Shown here in pieces: positions 62,166 to 64,000 of a DNA stretch of 64,000 nt (positions are counted from its first letter, which is position 1; every line of letters starts with the position of its first letter). The stretch is taken from positions 1 to 64,000 of the forward strand of contig NZ_SCNN01000018.1 in the NCBI RefSeq assembly GCF_005503535.1. The letters run 5' to 3'. Below the pieces are notes generated by a model. It ran no database searches. It saw only the letters and a list, made by a program, of their open reading frames with translations, and was not told where the DNA came from. The translations under genes and the position numbers were made by a program. This DNA comes from Mesorhizobium comanense. Its GTDB lineage: Bacteria > Pseudomonadota > Alphaproteobacteria > Rhizobiales > Rhizobiaceae.

Positions 62166-63326
62166 TCAAACCCCAAGCCTTTGCCTGGTGATGGCGACAT
62201 GGAAATCAGCACCGAATAAAAGTCCCTCATCATTGAAGTCATAGGTCGGGTTGTGCAGCGGGGCGGAGCCCTCGCCATTGCCCAAGAAGACGAAACAGCC
62301 CGGTACATGGTCGAGAAAGCGGGCGAAATCCTCCGACGCCGTCATCGGTTCACCGGCGATCGCGATATTGCCGGGTTCGAAGACATGGCTCGCGGCAGCG
62401 AAGGCCGCCTCCACCAGTTCGTCATCGTTGCGCAACGGCACGAATTCCCTGGTGTAGCTGACCTCGGCGGCAACGTTGTAAGCGGCGGCTGTGCCTTCGG
62501 CGATGAGGCGCATCTGGCGCTCGATCTCGGCACTGACCTCGGGGCGGAAACTGCGCGCATCGCCAAGAATGCGGGCCAGGCCGGGCAGCGCGTTGCGGGT
62601 ACCGTCGGTGATCAGTTCGGTCACCGAAACCACCGATATGTCCGCCGGGCTCAACCGGCGCGAGACGATGGTCTGCAAGTTGACGACCAGCGCGCAGGCA
62701 GCGACCAGCGTTTCCTGCCCGCAATGCGGGCGCGCCGCGTGGCCGCCCTTACCCCGGAGCACGATCTCGAAATTGTCCTCGGCCGACATGACCGGGCCGG
62801 CTCGGGTCTCGAACTGCCCGACGGCCAGGCCTGGCATATTGTGCAGACCGAATATCTCGTCGAAAGGAAAGCGCTGCATCAGGCCATCATCGAGCATGGC
62901 GAGCGCGCCTCTTCCCCACTCCTCGGCCGGCTGAAAGATGAAACGGACGGTTCCGTCGAAACCATCCTCGGCGGCCAGACGCTTTGCCGCGCCGAGCAGC
63001 ATGGCGGTATGGCCGTCATGACCGCAGGCATGCATGACGGCCAGATCGCCGGAGCGGTACGGCAGGGCCGACTGTTCCTGTATGCGCAGCGCGTCCATGT
63101 CGGCCCGCAACGCGATCGCGCGATTGCCGTTGCCGCGCTTCAGCGTGCCGACGACGCCGGTGCCGCCGATCCCCTCGGCGACGTCGTCCAGGCCGAATTC
63201 GCGCAGCTTGGCCGCGACGAAGGCGGCGGTGCGTTTCTCCTCGAAGCCGAATTCGGGATGCGCATGCAGGTCGCGCCGCCAGGCGGTCATTTCCTGCTTC
63301 AGTGTCTGGCGATCGAGTTCAGTCAT
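62166..63326 (-). CDS. M20 family amidohydrolase (hippurate hydrolase-like)
   Basis: A 386-residue M20D-type metalloamidase. Metal ligands: HACGHDGHTAMLLGAA, QPAEEWGRGA and ARPHCGQE; the N-terminus contains RRDLHAHPEFGFEEKRTAAF. Homologues hydrolyse N-acyl amino acids such as hippurate or indole-acetyl amino acids. ATG 63326 is preferred, with GGAGG about 12 bases upstream. It overlaps the stop of the upstream gene by eight bases. Exact substrate unknown. Confidence 0.92.
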   Translation of the reverse strand: MTELDRQTLKQEMTAWRRDLHAHPEFGFEEKRTAAFVAAKLREFGLDDVAEGIGGTGVVGTLKRGNGNRAIALRADMDALRIQEQSALPYRSGDLAVMHACGHDGHTAMLLGAAKRLAAEDGFDGTVRFIFQPAEEWGRGALAMLDDGLMQRFPFDEIFGLHNMPGLAVGQFETRAGPVMSAEDNFEIVLRGKGGHAARPHCGQETLVAACALVVNLQTIVSRRLSPADISVVSVTELITDGTRNALPGLARILGDARSFRPEVSAEIERQMRLIAEGTAAAYNVAAEVSYTREFVPLRNDDELVEAAFAAASHVFEPGNIAIAGEPMTASEDFARFLDHVPGCFVFLGNGEGSAPLHNPTYDFNDEGLLFGADFHVAITRQRLGV

Positions 63327-64000
63327 TCCCGCGCGCCTCCATTCCGGCAAGTTCAACGATCACATCAAGCAGGATGTTGGCGCCGGCGACAAGTTCGGCG
63401 TCCTCGGTGTGTTCGCGCGGATTGTGGCTGATGCCTCCGGCGCTCGGCACGAAGATCATCGCTGCCGGCGTGATGCGCGCCATCATCTGCGCGTCATGAC
63501 CGGCGCCCGACGTCATGCGCCTAGAAGCGAGCCCGCGTTTCCTCGCCGCCGTCTCGATCAATTCGACGACTTGCCCGTCGAAGATGACGGGCTCGAAACG
63601 GGCCAGCCGTTCCACGGTCACCGCGATACCCTCGGCGGCCAGCTCGTCCAGGAAAGCCGACAGCGCCGCCTCCTGCGCCCGCAGGCGCTGCTCGTTGGGA
63701 TCGCGCAGGTCGACGGTGAAGATGGCGCGCGATGGAATGACGTTGATGGCGTTCGGCTCGAGGCGCAACGTGCCGACAGTGGCCACCGTTGGCGAATTGG
63801 AGGCCGCCGCCTGGTCATGCAGGGAAGTGACGACGCGTGCCGCGGCATATCCGGCGTCGCTACGCATCGACATCGGCGTCGTGCCGGCGTGGTTGGCGAC
63901 GCCATCGAGGGTGATGCGTTGCCAGGAGATGCCCTGCAGGTTTTCCACCGCGCCGATCGGGACGCCTTCGCGCTCCAGGACCGGTCCCTGTTCGATATGC
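63319..64000 (-). CDS. Allantoate/N-carbamoyl-amino-acid amidohydrolase, 5' end outside window
   Basis: The C-terminal part (about 227 residues) of a Zn-dependent M20C hydrolase. The open frame continues to the window end: HIEQGPVLEREGVPIGAVEN, the family hallmark for allantoate amidohydrolase and N-carbamoyl-L-amino-acid hydrolase. Then QRITLDGVANHAGTTPMSMR and the metal-site region MTSGAGHDAQMMARITPAAM. The start and the first metal ligands are outside. It overlaps the M20D gene by eight bases; the pair suggests purine-ureide or amino-acid amide nitrogen use. Confidence 0.93.
   Translation of the reverse strand, partial: HIEQGPVLEREGVPIGAVENLQGISWQRITLDGVANHAGTTPMSMRSDAGYAAARVVTSLHDQAAASNSPTVATVGTLRLEPNAINVIPSRAIFTVDLRDPNEQRLRAQEAALSAFLDELAAEGIAVTVERLARFEPVIFDGQVVELIETAARKRGLASRRMTSGAGHDAQMMARITPAAMIFVPSAGGISHNPREHTEDAELVAGANILLDVIVELAGMEARGND

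Overview
The window is a GC-rich chromosomal segment from an alphaproteobacterium of the order Hyphomicrobiales, most likely Mesorhizobium or a close relative. The evidence is the general amino-acid transporter aapJQMP, a ChoX/BetI-like pair, complex I accessory proteins of the mitochondrial NDUFS4 and NDUFS6 types, Hda next to a PerM-type permease, a Hyphomicrobiales-style intergenic palindrome, and four tandem genes for DUF680 proteins, a family I recall as essentially restricted to Mesorhizobium. It reads as ordinary chromosome: no phage, integrase, insertion sequence, CRISPR array or plasmid replication gene was seen. Most genes are housekeeping or transport genes with small accessory patches between them.

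Layout. 1-5 kb: the 3' part of groEL with a duplicated tail, then three translationally coupled Tad-pilus-type genes (TadG-like, TadE, TadE). 5-10 kb: LysE exporter, a YkgJ-type cysteine-cluster protein, an operon of three small unknown proteins, a hairpin-rich gap behind a cold-shock gene, an HD-GYP protein and a glutathione transferase. 10-17 kb: CsbD behind a probable EcfG promoter, a Tat-exported phosphoesterase, a TetR/NIPSNAP divergent pair, an orphan choline-binding protein coupled to a hydrolase with a divergent BetI-like regulator, a GT90 glycosyltransferase and a decayed SDR gene. 17-26 kb: DUF805, fumarase C, two DoxX paralogues, ppk-ppx, an NDUFS6-type zinc protein and a flavin monooxygenase. 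26-35 kb: DUF2459 protein, aapJQMP, cystathionine beta-lyase, HPP-CBS protein, enoyl-CoA hydratase and its divergent TetR. 35-45 kb: ATP-grasp enzyme, ion transporter, tandem glycosyltransferases, diguanylate cyclase, and a two-component system divergent from two small exported proteins. 45-51 kb: tRNA-Pro and tRNA-Arg flanking NDUFS4, then hda-perM, a phosphatidyltransferase, purMN and a SixA-like phosphatase. 51-53 kb: the DUF680 cluster. 53-64 kb: a TctDE-like system convergent with a sulfonate/NMT1-type ABC transporter, dapB, a UvrD-like helicase, and two overlapping metallopeptidase-family amidohydrolases, the second cut by the window end.

The least explained parts are the DUF680 cluster (two transcription units built from one duplicated leader-gene-terminator module, next to two orphan operator-like palindromes), the three-hairpin RNA candidate behind the cold-shock gene, the small-protein operon at 6.1-6.9 kb, and the duplicated groEL tail. 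Functions come from recognised motifs and family resemblance read by eye; no database search was possible.
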